Of a stretch of DNA of 64,000 bases, positions 34,252 through 46,470 are shown piece after piece (the stretch's first letter is position 1; each line of letters opens with the position of its first letter). The stretch lies in assembly GCF_040954645.1 (NCBI RefSeq), contig NC_092808.1, positions 116,848,049 to 116,912,048 of the forward strand, written 5' to 3'. Under the pieces are notes generated by a model. The model had not been told where the DNA came from, did no database searches, and worked only from the letters and a program-made list of their open reading frames with translations. Source of the stretch: Diabrotica undecimpunctata (lineage: Eukaryota; Arthropoda; Insecta; Coleoptera; Chrysomelidae). Both the position numbers and the translations under genes were made by a program.

Positions 34252-34769
34252 TGCTTTATTCTTAGAAATCGGTGTAAAAAATAAACCATTTCTTCATAAA
34301 CTTTTTGTTGACAATAATTACACTCTATTTGTTCCGATATATTATCATGTTTGGTTTTTTTCTCCTTTAACTTTACGATTTCTTTATTTAACATTTTAAG
34401 TAATGAAATGTAGTGCCACGTAAAGTACAAACTTGTACTTATTATGCTGTGAGCAAACGAGGCACTATGCGGTTGGACCAAGGTGAATGTTATTATTATT
34501 AGCGTTGTACTCGCTGGAAGCTTTCGTAAAAGAAGAAATCCAATGTTGTTGGAATTACGGATAATCCAATAAGTTGTGCTATAATATATTATAAAAGTAA
34601 CAGCGAATAGAACAGAATATCTCTTAAATTTTTCTCCTTGACGCTTTAGTTGACGTGTTAAGTCTGTACAGGCTGATCTTGTATGCTCTTCATATAGATC
34701 TATTAGCTTGTTTAGAAGTTTCTGAAGAACAGAGAAATTTCGCATAAAGCACCCATATACTATTGAACA
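34252..34769 (-). CDS. Internal exon of a chemoreceptor (odorant-receptor-like) gene
   Basis: An open 518 bp stretch (about 172 codons) free of transposon motifs. It ends at a strong donor (GTAAGTAT, starting 34251) and begins at an acceptor TTTAAATTTTAG (alternative acceptor CTGTTCTTCAG 24-60 bp inside, same phase 0). The peptide has LQKLLNKLIDLYEEHTRSAC, a membrane segment (SVLFAVTFIIYYSTTYWII), another hydrophobic stretch (STTLIIITFTLVQP and onwards) and a loop ending YEEMVYFLHRFLRI. Alternating membrane segments with charged loops of this kind are typical of the insect 7-transmembrane odorant receptor family, where this part covers about TM3-TM4. The assignment rests on pattern, not on a diagnostic motif. 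It is the best candidate for host coding DNA in the window. Confidence 0.55.
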
Positions 34770-35574
34770 CTAAAATTTAAATTAAATAATTAATATAATT
34801 TATATTATATTTTTTATTGTATTATAGTAAGTTCATAATAGACGTTTTATAAAAATGAAGAATCACTGCGAAAAACGATCATAGTCATTTCTAATAGTTT
34901 CTGTAAAGTTCTGATTTTAGCTTGTTTTAGTCGATTTAAAAATCTAAACACATTATATTGCAGAAGTCATAGTCCAAAGAGTTATTTATAACTTGTGTGA
35001 CCAACTAGCCCGAAAAATCCGGGACACGGCCCGAATTTCGAAGTCGTGTCCCGGCGTCACGGACAAGGCTCTCGAGCCATCCAAATTTTTAACTTTTTGG
35101 TAAAATTCTATTTTGAAATTTTAAATACGTTATTCTTATAAGAATATACATCAAATTGAATTGTTGGGACGAAAAAAAGTCGAAAATTTCTTATTATTCT
35201 AATTCGTATTCTTATCTGTCTATACGTTATAGGAAAACTCAAACTGTGCACTTTTTTTAGTTTCTGTATTTTAATTATTCTTCATTTATGATTGTTGATA
35301 AATGTTTTTTTTTGGTTTTGTCAACCATTCTAAGTAGGTAAAGAAACTTCTTGATTTCATTCGCGCTATATTCTTGAAGAATAAATGATTCATTTCCAAA
35401 CCGTTGCGTGCTTTGAACCAAGATCAAATTTGCTGCGTTGCAATATGATTTTATGTAAACATTTATTTTATGTCACTAATCAGTTTGAAGCCTCAAATAG
35501 ATTGGTGATCATCTACGTAGGTCCGAAGCATTATTTAGTTGACTTTACATTTTTCATTCCATTCTATTGTTAAT

Positions 35575-36775
35575 ATGGAACCAGAACAAGAAAATAAAAA
35601 GAAAAAACGCTATTGCACATTTAATAAAACATTGCAAGAAAAAAAGATTGCATTTAAAAAAAAAAAAGTAACAATGACGGAAAATGTGATACATGTGGAT
35701 CCGAATTTTCGATCCCCCACAGTGATAAAGCGGATGTAATGAGTCACACCAAAAGTGAAAAATACCAAAGAGGTATTAGCTCTGCGGCAAGCAGCAATTT
35801 TTCAAGGCAACAGTAACATCGAGCAAATATTGATTTAGAGACAGCAGCTCGGAAAGGTGTTTCGGCAAAAAACTTTCGCTGAGCTGATTGCTCATCGAAA
35901 ATAATTGCTTTGGATTGATCAAAATATTGAATTTTACGGCTGAAGATGGGGAAACATCTGATATTATTGTGCTGCTCTTAAGGGACACTCTTGAAAAGTA
36001 CAACATCCCAAGAAAGTTAGTTTCATTCTGCGGCGATAATACTAATACTAATTTTGGTGGTAAAGTCTTAAGAATTGAAGGTGAAGAAGTAGCTACGATT
36101 GAAATGATACAGGCTTTGGACGATTCCCTGCATTCGTTAAAAACAAAAGTGGATTTACCGTTCCTGTCGTCAGCTGTATTGAACGAAGTAAACAAATCAG
36201 ACGCGGACCTCGGTATTGATAAACAAACAGTTTTGCAAACAGCCCATCCATTTTATCAAATTTGCATCGATTATCTGGAGTGGTGGAAATCACAGTTTGA
36301 AAATGTACTCAGATTTGGATGGGCTACACTCGCTACCGAGTCGAATTGGAATGAAGTCGAGGCAACGAATAAATTCATGGCAGAGAAAAATTGAATTAGC
36401 GTAGAAGAAAACAATGTTGAATTATTTGACGAGTTCGGATATGTAAAAAAATTTGTGACCAGTGATAAAATTACAGCTTGGAACGAAAATCACACAAAAT
36501 CACATCAACGCTGGATCTAATGCTTCCAACACTTCGAAAAGAACCACGTTCCGTACAAACGCTTTGCACGAGTTATTGAATTCATCTTTTGTTTACCAGC
36601 TACTGCTGCGAACGTCGAGCGCGTTTTTTCATCGATTACAAAAATATGGACAGCCGAAAAATCTCAACTTGGCATTGAAACCTTAAAAAATATTTTGTTG
36701 GTAAAATTTCATTTGAAATATGAATGTGTCGACTTTTATGAAATGAATGTGAAGTTTTTCAAATATGATTTTTAA
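35575..36775 (+). pseudogene. hAT transposase, deleted and frameshifted
   Basis: N-terminal part from the Met at 35575 (MEPEQENKKKKRYCTFNKTL), then in another frame a zinc-finger-like remnant ending HTKSEKYQRG. After a deletion the middle region appears at 35888-36394 (TAEDGETSDIIVLLLRDTLE; VSFCGDNTNTNFGG with a catalytic-type Asp; ESNWNEVEATNKFM). The C-terminus (36400-36775) has LPATAANVERVFSSITKIWT and KSQLGIETLKNILLVK, the hAT dimerisation signature. At least three frame breaks. Confidence 0.8.
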
Positions 36776-37009
36776 AAATTAACAGTGCAAATAATTAATA
36801 TATTTTGTTCGTTGAAGTCAATTTAAAATATAAATGGATTCTTTTTTAAATGTTTTGAAGCTGTTTTCTTGTGGCATGTTTAACAATTATATTTTTTTAT
36901 GGGATTATGCCACAATTGATTGTAATGATAATTACATTTTTATGTTTACCTAAGGTTACATTAACATGGAAATCCAACATCAGTTGATTTTCTAATTTTT
37001 TCTTTTTTA

Positions 37010-37095
37010 ATAATAATTTCCGGAATGGAAGTCTAAACGTCAAAAACTAACAAAAATATAATTATTATAATCAATTATGGCTTAATTCCATCAAA
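37010..37095. repeat. Hairpin repeat family, partial copy 2
   Basis: TTTCCGGAATGGAAGTCTAA then ACGTCAAAAACTAAC and, 35 bp on, ATGGCTTAATTCCAT: the right half of the hairpin family, without its left arm. Confidence 0.6.
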
Positions 37096-37384
37096 AATAT
37101 CATTGTCAACATAAAAATGTTAAACAATCAATAAAATTACAGTGATGGTATTAAAGTCTTAAAAAAATAAAAAATGGCCCGATTTTCATTGAAAAGTCCC
37201 GGATTTCAAGTATTTTTTTTAGCCTTGTCCCGAATTCGATTGAATTGGAGTTGGTCACACTATTCATAACTATAATAAAAAAGAAAAAATCATTACATAG
37301 TAAACCAACCAAATGTTGGCACTAGCCCAATTAGTGGCAGTTTACACTTTATTTTTAAATAATTAAGGAGCAATTCACTGTAAG

Positions 37385-38262
37385 TACTTTTTTTTGAGCC
37401 TATTCTCTATCCTTCCATTGTTGGATGTAGGTCTCCCCCAGTTCTCTCCATCTTTCCCAATCTTGAGCTGTTCTCTGCCATGTGGGACCTCCTTGATTCC
37501 TGATGTCATCTTTTCACCTCATCTGTGGTCTGCCTCTTGATCTCTTTGCATTGTATGGACGCCACTTTCCGATGGCATTATTCCATCGTCCGTCCTGGAG
37601 ACGTTCCTTGTGTCCAGCCCATTTTCATTTCAGTTTTGCTGCTTGTTCTATCGCGTCTACTGTCTTTGTTCTGGTTCTAATCCGCTGGTTACGTTTTCTA
37701 TCTTTAAGTGATATACCCAACATTTGTCTCTCCATCGCTCTTTGTGCCTTCCTTATCCTATCCAAATTAGCCTGTGTAAATGTCCATGTCTGTGCTCCGT
37801 AGGTGAGCAACGGTATTATACAGGAGCTATATACCTTGCTTCGTAAGTATAGAGTGATTGTTTGATTTATTAGAACGTAAGAAAGTTTGCCGACATTCCC
37901 ATTTGCCGACTTAATCCCATTCTTACTCGTCTCGATATTTCGGCTGTTTAATTTTCTCTGTTAGCTCTGATTGCTTGTCCTACATAGATATACTCATTTA
38001 CCTGTTCTATTTTTTCTGTTTGTATTTTTATTGCCTCTTGGTCTTCCATGTTTGTCATTACTTTTGTTTTGTTGAAGTTAATTTTTAGGCCTTTTTGCAG
38101 TGATTTTTCATAAAGTTCATTCAGCATTAATTCTAGTTCTTGTCGTTCCGAGGAGATCAGGAGTATATCGTCCGCATATATAAGGTGATTTAGGTACTTT
38201 CCGTTAATACAAATTCTTCTGTTTTCCCAATCTGTTAATTTTATTATATCTTCGAGGGTCAA
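37385..38262 (-). pseudogene. RTE-type LINE, 3' part of ORF2
   Basis: From 38262: a MTLEDIIKLTDW start, LNHLIYADDILLISSERQEL (RT palm YADD), LKINFNKTKVMTN, then MLTYGAQTWTFTQANLDRIR, AQRAMERQMLGISLKDRKRN, and, in a shifted frame to about 37385, RSRGRPQMR and LGETYIQQW. This is the usual RTE ORF2 C-terminus. Intact over about 100 codons at the palm, then frameshifted. Confidence 0.83.
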
Positions 38263-38570
38263 GGTAAACTTGTACTTACTTGGAAGTACGTACTTCCACT
38301 TTTATAATGATCTGTCCACATGTATTATTTATGGTAGGGGGTATAGTAGAATACTATAATCGTCAATATCCTGGCAACTATTCGAGAGTGAAGGGTAGAC
38401 GTTAAATTACATTTGATCTGATTTCAGTAAGGCATCATCGGTGTTAGGGGTCAGTTTATAATTGTAGTATTGGCTGTTACAACTAGAATGGTATATCAGG
38501 TTAATCTCTAGATTAAATTATACCGTTTTCTCGTTTTTATGCTTATTTTCTACAAAAGCATAATTATTTT
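38263..38570. other. Spacer between RTE fragment and pogo element
   Basis: No gene seen. A small palindrome GGAAGTACGTACTTCC lies at about 38281-38296. Confidence 0.5.
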
Positions 38571-38698
38571 TGTTAATGCCAACAATTGGATGTCATATTA
38601 TAGCAAATGCTAGTGATTGGCACTGCTGCCAATAATTAGGTAGCCGAGGTATTTATTTACATTTAGCAATTGGCACCTTTAATTTCAGGAAGAAAAAA

Positions 38699-39430
38699 AT
38701 GCCCAAAGTACAAAAGAAAAGAAAATATACAAAAAAATATAATGAAGAAATTCTTCAAGATGCTTTACGGGAAATAATTAATGGCATGCCAAAATATATA
38801 AGACTATTTAATGGAAAAGAACTATTTTGACATTCTTTCTGATTCTAGCAGAGTTTACAACGGAGGAAACTTATTTTAACCTTTGTCTGAAAGAAGATAG
38901 GGTTCTTGCACCAAAAGGTGCCAAAAATGTTTATTAGATAGAGCAAGGCCCATCGAAAACAAATATTACCGTCATGTTCACATTTTCTGCTGCGGGAGTT
39001 ACAACGCCACCAACAAATAATCGTTTATGCTTATAAAAGATTACCCAAAAGCATCGCAGAAGGTGTTCCAGATAGGTGGGGCATTGCTACTAGTGAAAAA
39101 GGTTGGATGCAAGCAGATGTTTTTCATGATTATAGATCTAAGATATCATATCCTTATTTAGTAGAACAACAACCTACATTTCCAATTATAATGTTTGTAG
39201 ACGGGCACAAAACACATTTAACATATCAACTAAGTCAACTATGTACAGAACTCGAAATAATCTTAGTGGCATTATATCCAAATGCCACTAGAATTCTTCA
39301 ACCCGCCGACGTCTCTAGTTTCAAGCCACCTAAAAATGCGTGGAAAAGAACTTTGTTAAATTGGAAGAGACAAAATCCATTTAAACAACTAATTAAGAGT
39401 AACTTTGGTTCAATTTGAAAAGAAGCGGTA
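38699..39430 (+). pseudogene. pogo-type transposase, N-terminal and catalytic part
   Basis: Starts MPKVQKKRKYTKKYNEEILQ then DALREIINGMP (pipsqueak-type helix-turn-helix), directly after an acceptor-like TTTCAG. Degenerate sequence follows to 39090, then an open frame with SEKGWMQADVFHDY, IMFVDGHKTHLTYQLSQL (second catalytic Asp), and ALYPNATRILQPADVSSFKP (third). The frame ends near the LINE insertion. Confidence 0.8.
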
Positions 39431-42400
39431 GATACTCTTAAACCATCAGCTAGAAGCTAGAAGCGTCTGACCCGGAGAGGGCGGCTTCAAACAGCGTCGG
39501 TACTCACAATGAGCGGCTGAATTAAAAACTCACCAACCCGCCTTGCCAGCCTGGTGTTTTAAGGCAAAAACCTCCCAACAAAATGTCAGATTTTAAAACA
39601 AAAGCGGATGTACCCCAGGTGAGTATAGCGAGAAATCGAAACTCTCACACTGATTTATCAGTCTGTCCCAAGGATTCTGGGGGGGACAAAAAACTGACGA
39701 CGCGGAAGACGAAAGAACCTGTAACACTCTTTATCTGTACCGACAATGCCAGAACATTATTATCTGAAGAAAAATTCACTGAAATGGAAATCAAGATGTC
39801 AAAAGTAAAATGGGATATCATTGGAGTCAGTGAAGTAAGACGACATGGAGAAAACCTGACAACACTAAAATCAGGGCATCTATTTTACAGTATAGGTAGT
39901 GAAACCGAATCAATCGTGGGAGTCGGTTTCTTTATACACAAAAGACTTAGCAAATAACATAGTATTTACAAGAAGTATATCCACAAGTTACGGCCTTCTC
40001 CAGCTGATTCTCCAAGGGAAAGTAAATGGTAAGAGAGAACCGGGAAGAAGACGCATTTCCTGGCTTCAAAATTTACGAAAGTGGTATAACACGACTACCA
40101 CTGAACTGTTCCGCGCTGCAATAAATAAAGTAAAGATAGCCGTGATGATCGCCAACATCCGGAACGGATAGGCACTTTAAGAAGATATTAACAAGAGTAG
40201 CCTATTTAATCGTAAAGTTAAACCGAAGGTATAAAATAAAGATTATTCAGGTATAGGCACCAACAACAGACCATCCGGATGAGAAGATTGAAGACTTCTA
40301 CGATGACATCTCTGCGGCACTGAAAGAAACACCAACACACTACACGATTATATGCGGCGCCTTTAACGCAAAGATCGGTCTAAAGCAAGATGAACAGAAA
40401 ACAGCACTAGGTAAATTTGGATCCAAAGGCAAAAACGAACGTGGACAAACACTACTAGAATTTCTATTACAACAAAATCTATACCAGATGAATAGTTTTT
40501 TCTCTAAAGAAGATCACAGAAGATGAACGTGGAAAAGCCCAGATGGTAAGACCAAAAACGAGATAGACTACATAATTACTGACAAAAAATATATATTCAA
40601 CAATGTTACAGTCCTTAATAGCTTTACCACAGGCAGCGATCATAGAATGGTAAGAGGCAAACTAAAATTAGACTTAATAACAGAAAGATCCAAAATGATT
40701 AGGAAGAAAGCCAACCCAATATGGAACGACCCAACGAATTAAAATGAATATCAAGGCAATATCAATAAAATCCTACAACAAAATGAATGCATGAATAATG
40801 TTAATGCCCTAAACGAAAATATCGTAGAAGCTATTCGAAAGGCTCAAGTAAAATGCTACCCTAATAGACGCCAAGACGAAAAAATAACCATTGAAACAAA
40901 GCAACTAATGGAAACTAGAACAAAAATTAAAGGAAAACAAAGCATTGACGAAGAAGAACTGCGAAAAATAAACAAAGAAGTATCAAAAGCTATAAAGAAA
41001 GATTTAAGGAAATATAAGAATGAAAAAGTCCAGCGAACGATAGAAGAAAATATAAGTCTGAAATTCCGCAGAAGACGACTAAACAATGGAAAATGCGAAA
41101 TACACAAACTAAAGAACAAAGAAGGAGTCCCCACATCAAATAGAGAAGAACTACTACACATAGTTGAAGACTTCTATCAAGAACTATACACAAGCCAAAG
41201 AGAAGACTAAAAGAAATTGGAAGCCGCCGCATCACGCAAAATTATCAACCAGGGTTTAGAGATCATGCTACAGATCACACTAAGCGAATTCCAGGACGCA
41301 ATAAAAAAGATAAAAAACAAAAAAGCGCCAGGAGAAGATGGAGTCGTAATAGAAGCTATAAAGATGGGCGGACGTGCCCTTCTCAACCAAATAAAAATGT
41401 TGTTTAACCTTTGTCTAACAGATTGTTGCATACCAAAAACATGAAACAATGCAGTAACAATTTTACTACACAAGAAAGGAGACAAGGCGCACCTAGAAAA
41501 CTATAGATCAATCAGCTGATTAAACCACATCTATAAAATGTTTACCCGAATAATTACGATAAGACTAGAGGAAAAATTAGATTTCTACCAGCCCCGAGAA
41601 CAAGCTGGCTTCCGCTCAAAATTCGGAACAAACGATCACCTACAAACAGTAAAAACTTTAACAGAAAATTCGCTAGAATATATCAGACCACTGGTACTTA
41701 TCTTCGTAGACTTTCACAAAGCCTTCGACACTGTGGAATTAGACAGCATTATAACTGCTCTGAATAATAGTAGAATAGATTGCCGGCTCACAAAGTTAGT
41801 ACAAACATTATACCAAAACGCCACAATGCGTGTAAAACTACACCACCAAAGAAATTCATATCAAGCGAGGTGTGAGACAGGGCGACATTCTCTCACCTAA
41901 ATTATTTATAACGGTCCTCGAATACGCCTTTAAAATGCTAAAGTGGGAAAATAAAGGAATAAAAATAGATAGAGAAATGCTCAATCATCTGCGTTTTGCC
42001 CACGACATGGTACTTATTACCGAAGATCTGGGTGAAGCACAACAAATGGTACAAGAATTAGAAAACGTATCTGCAACAATAGGTCTAAAAATGAACATCA
42101 GTAAGACCAAATTTATGACAAATTTAGTTCCCAGCAAACACCTAATGATTAAAAATTAAGTGGTAGAATTGACAGAAAAGTACATATATCTTGGTCATGA
42201 AATCAGAATAAGCAAGGACAAACAGACCTGCGAATTTCAACGACGAATAACACTGGCTTGGGCAGCGTATGGTTCACTAAGAGATATCTTTAAGAGCAAC
42301 ATCCCGATAGAAATGGAATGAAATGTAAGACATTTGACCAATGCGTTCTTCCTATTATGACATACGGAGCAGAAACTCTCACGCTCACAAAAACAGCAGC

Positions 42401-42745
42401 ACTAAAAATGCGAGTGGCACAAAGGCGCATGGAAAGATCAATTCTCGGCGTGACAAAAAAAAAGACAAAATAAGGAATCAAGACTTAAGGAAAAGAACAG
42501 GTATCAGTGATGTCGTCGAACGTATAGCCTGAAATGGAATTGGGCAGGTCACATAGCGAGACTGAAAGACACAAGACGTACCAGAAAACTAATTGACTGG
42601 CGCCCACGAGAAGACAAATGCAGCAAAGGACGACCACTAACACGCTGGATGGACGACATTAAACGAATATCCAAGAAATGGCAACAAGAAGCACAGAACC
42701 GTGAAGAGTGGTGAAAAATGGGAGAGACCTATGTCCAGCAGTGTA
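39430..42745 (+). pseudogene. Near full-length RTE-type LINE
   Basis: Starts with a GC-richer leader (39465-39580), then MSDFKTKADVPQVS (39583), the endonuclease (NARTLLSEEKFTEMEIKMSK; WDIIGVSEVRRHGENL), an insertion of another LINE's end (39988-40184), more endonuclease (PTTDHPDEKIEDFYDDI; GSDHRMVRGKLKLD), a linker, RT (KAPGEDGVVIEAIKMG; PREQAGFRSKFGTNDHLQTV; LVLIFVDFHKAFDTV; HLRFAHDMVLIT, with YADD changed to AHDM), and the C-terminus (LPIMTYGAETLTLTK; GRPLTRWMDDI; MGETYVQQC). About six frameshifts or stops. All expected RTE domains are present in order. Confidence 0.85.
39988..40184 (+). mobile_element. Inserted 3' end of a second LINE family
   Basis: Encodes GLLQLILQGKVNGKREPGRR, RISWLQNLRKWYNTTT and MIANIRNG with a stop, the same C-terminus as at 50001-50321. 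It is bounded by near-identical 11-mers ATATCCACAAG (39977-39987) and ATATTAACAAG (40185-40195). Removing it joins the host LINE's endonuclease frame. Confidence 0.8.
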
Positions 42746-42749
42746 CAGA

Positions 42750-43825
42750 AGAGGTTGCATGATGGTCTCTGTCCTTGGAACGCGGATAGTATTGACTACA
42801 GCAAATGCCTAGGTAAAAAATATATCGTAGATAACTTTGGTGAAACCACAACAGAATCAATCAATTTGACCGATTTTTGCAACATATGCGATAAAGATAC
42901 TTTACAGCTCTTAAAAGAAGCCAGATAAAATGGAAACTCTGATAACATTAGCAAAAGTTTCAGGGTACTACTTAATCTACTTAACATTTTACATCCAAAT
43001 AATCCAAATAATGAAGAAGGCGATAATTCACAAATTGTAATAGATGAAATGTTTTTGAAATATACGTCTGTAGTAGAAGAGAAAGCAGCGATGACTTGGC
43101 ACAAAGTTTAGCACTTTACTCAGAAAATACCAAAGAAACAATCACAGGATCCGCTGTCATTTCAACTTTTGATTCAGTTCCCACCACTAGTCAAAACTCT
43201 ATAAATAAGATCAGTAACATGGAAAATTGTTTGCCTTGGGCCAAAACTCTCGAACGTAAGGGAATACGTAATACTCAAAGATCTAGTTTTGTAATTTCTT
43301 CTTCAGTTTATAAAAGAGAACTATAGGAAAAGGAACGCGAAAAAAAATGAAAAGGAGCGAACAAAGTTAGAAAATAAAGCAAAACGATTTCTGAAAAATA
43401 AAGAAAATTCCTTGAAAGAAAAAATTGTTAAACGAAATACTAAGATTAAGGTATTCTAAGAAAATCTTTATTTTAGCAGAAACCTAGTATTTTAGAGGAT
43501 TTCAAAGCAAAACAAGCTTTTAAATAAAGAAGATGATCGTCGGCCCCATGAAAAAAATATGAAAATAGGTCAATTCCAAAAGCACGTTAGAAATCTTTCA
43601 GTATTAGGATTTGATTCAGAAGTTCCAGAACTCTACTCACCACCTAAAAATAATATTTTTATGAATAAGAGTATATGCTTTACATGTACTGGAAATGTTT
43701 CTCTGATTGGGTTTGGAGTTAAATGCCAGAAGTGTTCCAGAACATTTCACAAGGGATGTCTTGAAAAGTATGATTTATGTAAAGAATATTTTGTTTGTAA
43801 AACTTGTCTTAAACAACTTGTATAA
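42750..43825 (+). pseudogene. pogo-type transposase C-terminus with PHD-like finger
   Basis: After the LINE the gene resumes in broken frames (CPWNADSIDYSKCLGKKYI; FCNICDKDTLQLLKEA). The last frame, 43559-43825, ends with CFTCTGN, CQKCSRTFHKGCLEKYD and FVCKTCLKQLV, a C4-H-C3 pattern like a PHD finger. PHD fingers read histone tails, so the domain could tether the transposase to chromatin (inference). Upstream frames carry several stops. Confidence 0.68.
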
Positions 43826-44077
43826 AGAGTATTGTTTTTGTAAAATTTGTTTTTAAAAAATATACAAATAAATGACACTTTGTTTGTACGTAAGTACTTA
43901 TGTTTTAGTTTTGTTTTCAATGCTCAATCAATATTTTGATATAAAATTTATGCCAATTATTGGGTGCCAATAATTGAGTACACTGCCAATTACTACATGC
44001 CAATAACTAGAATATAATTGCCAATAATTAGGAAATGTGTATAATGTCTAAAATAACCTATTTTTGCATTATTATCC

Positions 44078-46000
44078 TTAACCCTTTGGGACCCAGTGGG
44101 ACTTATAGATCCTAGCGACAGTTTCAATTTGCCTAATGTTCCAAATAAGTCCCGTTTTACATTATATTCTTCGATATCGGAGTTTATCGACTACACTGCA
44201 CATGTTTCTCTACTAAAGTGATATTGGCAACGTTGGATGGCTCAGTTCGTTCGTAAGTACGACGCAGTCAACACGTGGTTCTTACTTTTCGACGTTTTTA
44301 CAGTTAAAACAACTTGTTTTCGACACAATCGTAAGGTAAGTTTGTTGTTTAGTGTATGGAATTATTTTACACGTTAATCTGAGATTCGTTTACTTTTGTA
44401 AATTGGCAAACTTACATCAGAAATCACAAGAGATTTATGTGTCCTATTGGGTTTGTTGGACGGTCCTTTTATATCCCATTGGTTTTTTTCAGCATGTCAA
44501 GAAAAAGAAAGCTTACTCAAAAGGAATTGCAAGAAGTGGCTGATAATATAAGCGAAGTATCTTCATGCGATGACATAGATGCAGAATCTAATATATCTTC
44601 AGAAGACGACGAAAAAGACCCATTCCACGACAGTGATCATTCTTCTGATGAGTCGTATATGGCATCAGATGATTGTCCTGAAAATGAAGAAGAACACACT
44701 TGCTCATCAGATGGATCAAATACGTCTTCATTTGATTCTCCCGAAAACGAAGAAGACGAGAATACTTGCTTGCCAGATGGGGAAGATTTAAATTGAAGGT
44801 AAGAAAGCCATTATCAATAAAAAGAAAAGAGAACTCCCTATGGTATGGACATCAGTCGCAGCTGATCATAAACCCAGATTTGCTGTTCCTCCTGAAATAC
44901 CTTGTGTAGTTGATGAATCAATTAATATGAATTCGTCACGTCTAGAAATTTTCTTGAAAGTATTCCCTCGAAGTTTATTTATTTTTATTGTGGATTGTAC
45001 AAACGAGAGAATTAAAATGTATAATCGCAAGGAAGGAAAGTCTGAACCGCTTACTGATGCTGGTGAAGTAATGATTACTATTGGTTGTACTCTAATAATG
45101 TGCTACAACAGAGTGCCTCTAAACTACCTAAACTTTACTTCAATGGCCCAAAGAAATTCGAAGATTGCAGTAAGATATATTATGTAGAAGAACTGCTCTC
45201 CTGTTTCAAGTTCACATTTCAGAAGTATCGAACCGACGGTACTCGACAATCAATCGACGAGAGTATGGTGAAGTTCAAAGGTCGGTCGTCCCTAAAACAA
45301 TACGTACCTCTAAAATCAGTGAAAAGGGGTAAAAACTATGGTGCAGGTGTGATTCTAAGACAGGATACACTATATGATTTTAACGTTTACTCTGGAAAGG
45401 AAGTTGAACAAGCTGATGTAACTCTAGGTGAAAGAGTAGTAAAAACGCTATATGAATCCATAGGTACTGATAATGTTGTTGTGGCTTTTGACAGGTTTTT
45501 TACTTCTGTACGTCTACTGGACACTATTAAATTCGCTGTAGTGTGTTAGTACAGCCATTACAAATAGACGGAACATGCCTAAGGAGTTTTCTATAAAAAG
45601 CAAAATGAACAAGGGAGACTCTGTATTTCTAACAAATGAGTTCCAAACCCTAGCCATAAAATGGCAAGATATCAAACAAGTATCCTTGTTGAGTAACTGT
45701 CATAAGAGTAGTTGTACAACTATTCAAAGGAAAAATAAAAGTGGACGTTCCTTGTCCTGCTGTTGTTGATTTATACAACGAAATTATGGGTGGTGTGGAG
45801 CTGGCTGACCAAATAAGTGGAGTGTATGAAATGAATAGACGATCCTGTAAATGGTGGAAAAAAGTTTTCTACCGATTGCTTATGGTGTTAGTGGTAAATG
45901 ATTGGGTAATATACAGTGTGTTAAAGCCAAATGGAATAAATTCATTATTTAGGTTACTGTACATATTTATTAAAAATCCCGAAACACGTCAAATTTAAAT
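44078..46000 (+). pseudogene. Second piggyBac-type transposase, 3'-truncated
   Basis: A TTAA (44078-44081) followed by CCCTTTGGGACCC marks the left end. The gene starts at the Met at 44494 (SRKRKLTQKELQEVADNI) with an acidic Ser/Asp-rich N-terminus to 44796, then in shifted frames NSSRLEIFLKVFP, YFNGPKKFEDC, SIDESMVKFKGRSSLKQYVP (45240s; catalytic Asp region), DNVVVAFDRFFTSVRLLD, RNMPKEFSIKSKMNKGDSVF and IMGGVELADQISGVYEMNRR. The C-terminal Cys-rich domain and right end are missing after about 46000. Five or more frame breaks. Confidence 0.82.
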
Positions 46001-46470
46001 TATAACTTGACATTCTTTAACCTGAAAATGCAACCCCTACCTTTAACCCCCTTAGAATGACAGGTACAACCCCCAATTTTTAAAATAGGAAGTATAGGCT
46101 TGTGATATATCGTTTGAAAGGTCTTTTCATTCTCCATTCAAAAATGTTATCGCTTTCAAGTTTATTAAGATTAATTAAGATAAAATAAATTAAAATCATG
46201 TGGTTACCGAAATTCGCTAAAATATACTCAAAAGTTATTTCCCGTTTAGGTCTTGATAATGAGAAAGTGAACAAAAACCATAGCAATGTAGTTTTTAGAC
46301 GGTAACCATTAAAAAACTTTAAAGAATTTCCGTGGCCACGTTATTTTAACACGCATTAGTAAATTGTTTTATTTAAGTTGTTAGTTTTTTAATTTAAGTA
46401 AAAAGTTCGTTCAATTCAATTCTGAAAAATAATTAGATTAACGGAAATGCATAAAATAACAGTTTTATAA
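46001..46470. other. Spacer without gene
   Basis: Contains a second TTAACCCCC block (about 46050) that could be a remnant of a piggyBac end. Nothing else recognised. Confidence 0.4.

Larger units (their letters stand above)
34993..37262 (+). mobile_element. hAT element
   Basis: The ends are TTGTGTGACCAAC and, in reverse complement on the right, TAGTGTGACCAAC. Flanks TTTATAAC (34985-34992) and TTCATAAC (37263-37270) match at 7 of 8. CCCGGGACA/CCGGGAC-type blocks near each end are partly inverted copies. A hairpin-repeat fragment (37010-37095) lies near the right end. Confidence 0.82.
38570..44040 (+). mobile_element. pogo-type element with subterminal GCCAAT repeats, split by a LINE
   Basis: The motif TGCCAATWATTR (and its reverse) recurs at both edges: three or more copies at 38576-38680 and four at about 43950-44030. 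Between them a pogo-type transposase is split into 38699-39430 and 42750-43825 by an RTE LINE (39430-42745). Exact terminal bases were not fixed. Total span about 5.5 kb, about 2.1 kb without the LINE. Confidence 0.68.

Noticed and set aside
40856..41485. Three overlapping minus-strand frames
   Set aside because: Antisense shadows of the RTE LINE reading frames, whose RT motifs are clear on the plus strand.
42796..43104. 102-residue minus-strand frame
   Set aside because: It is antisense to the pogo transposase C-terminal region and has no motif of its own.
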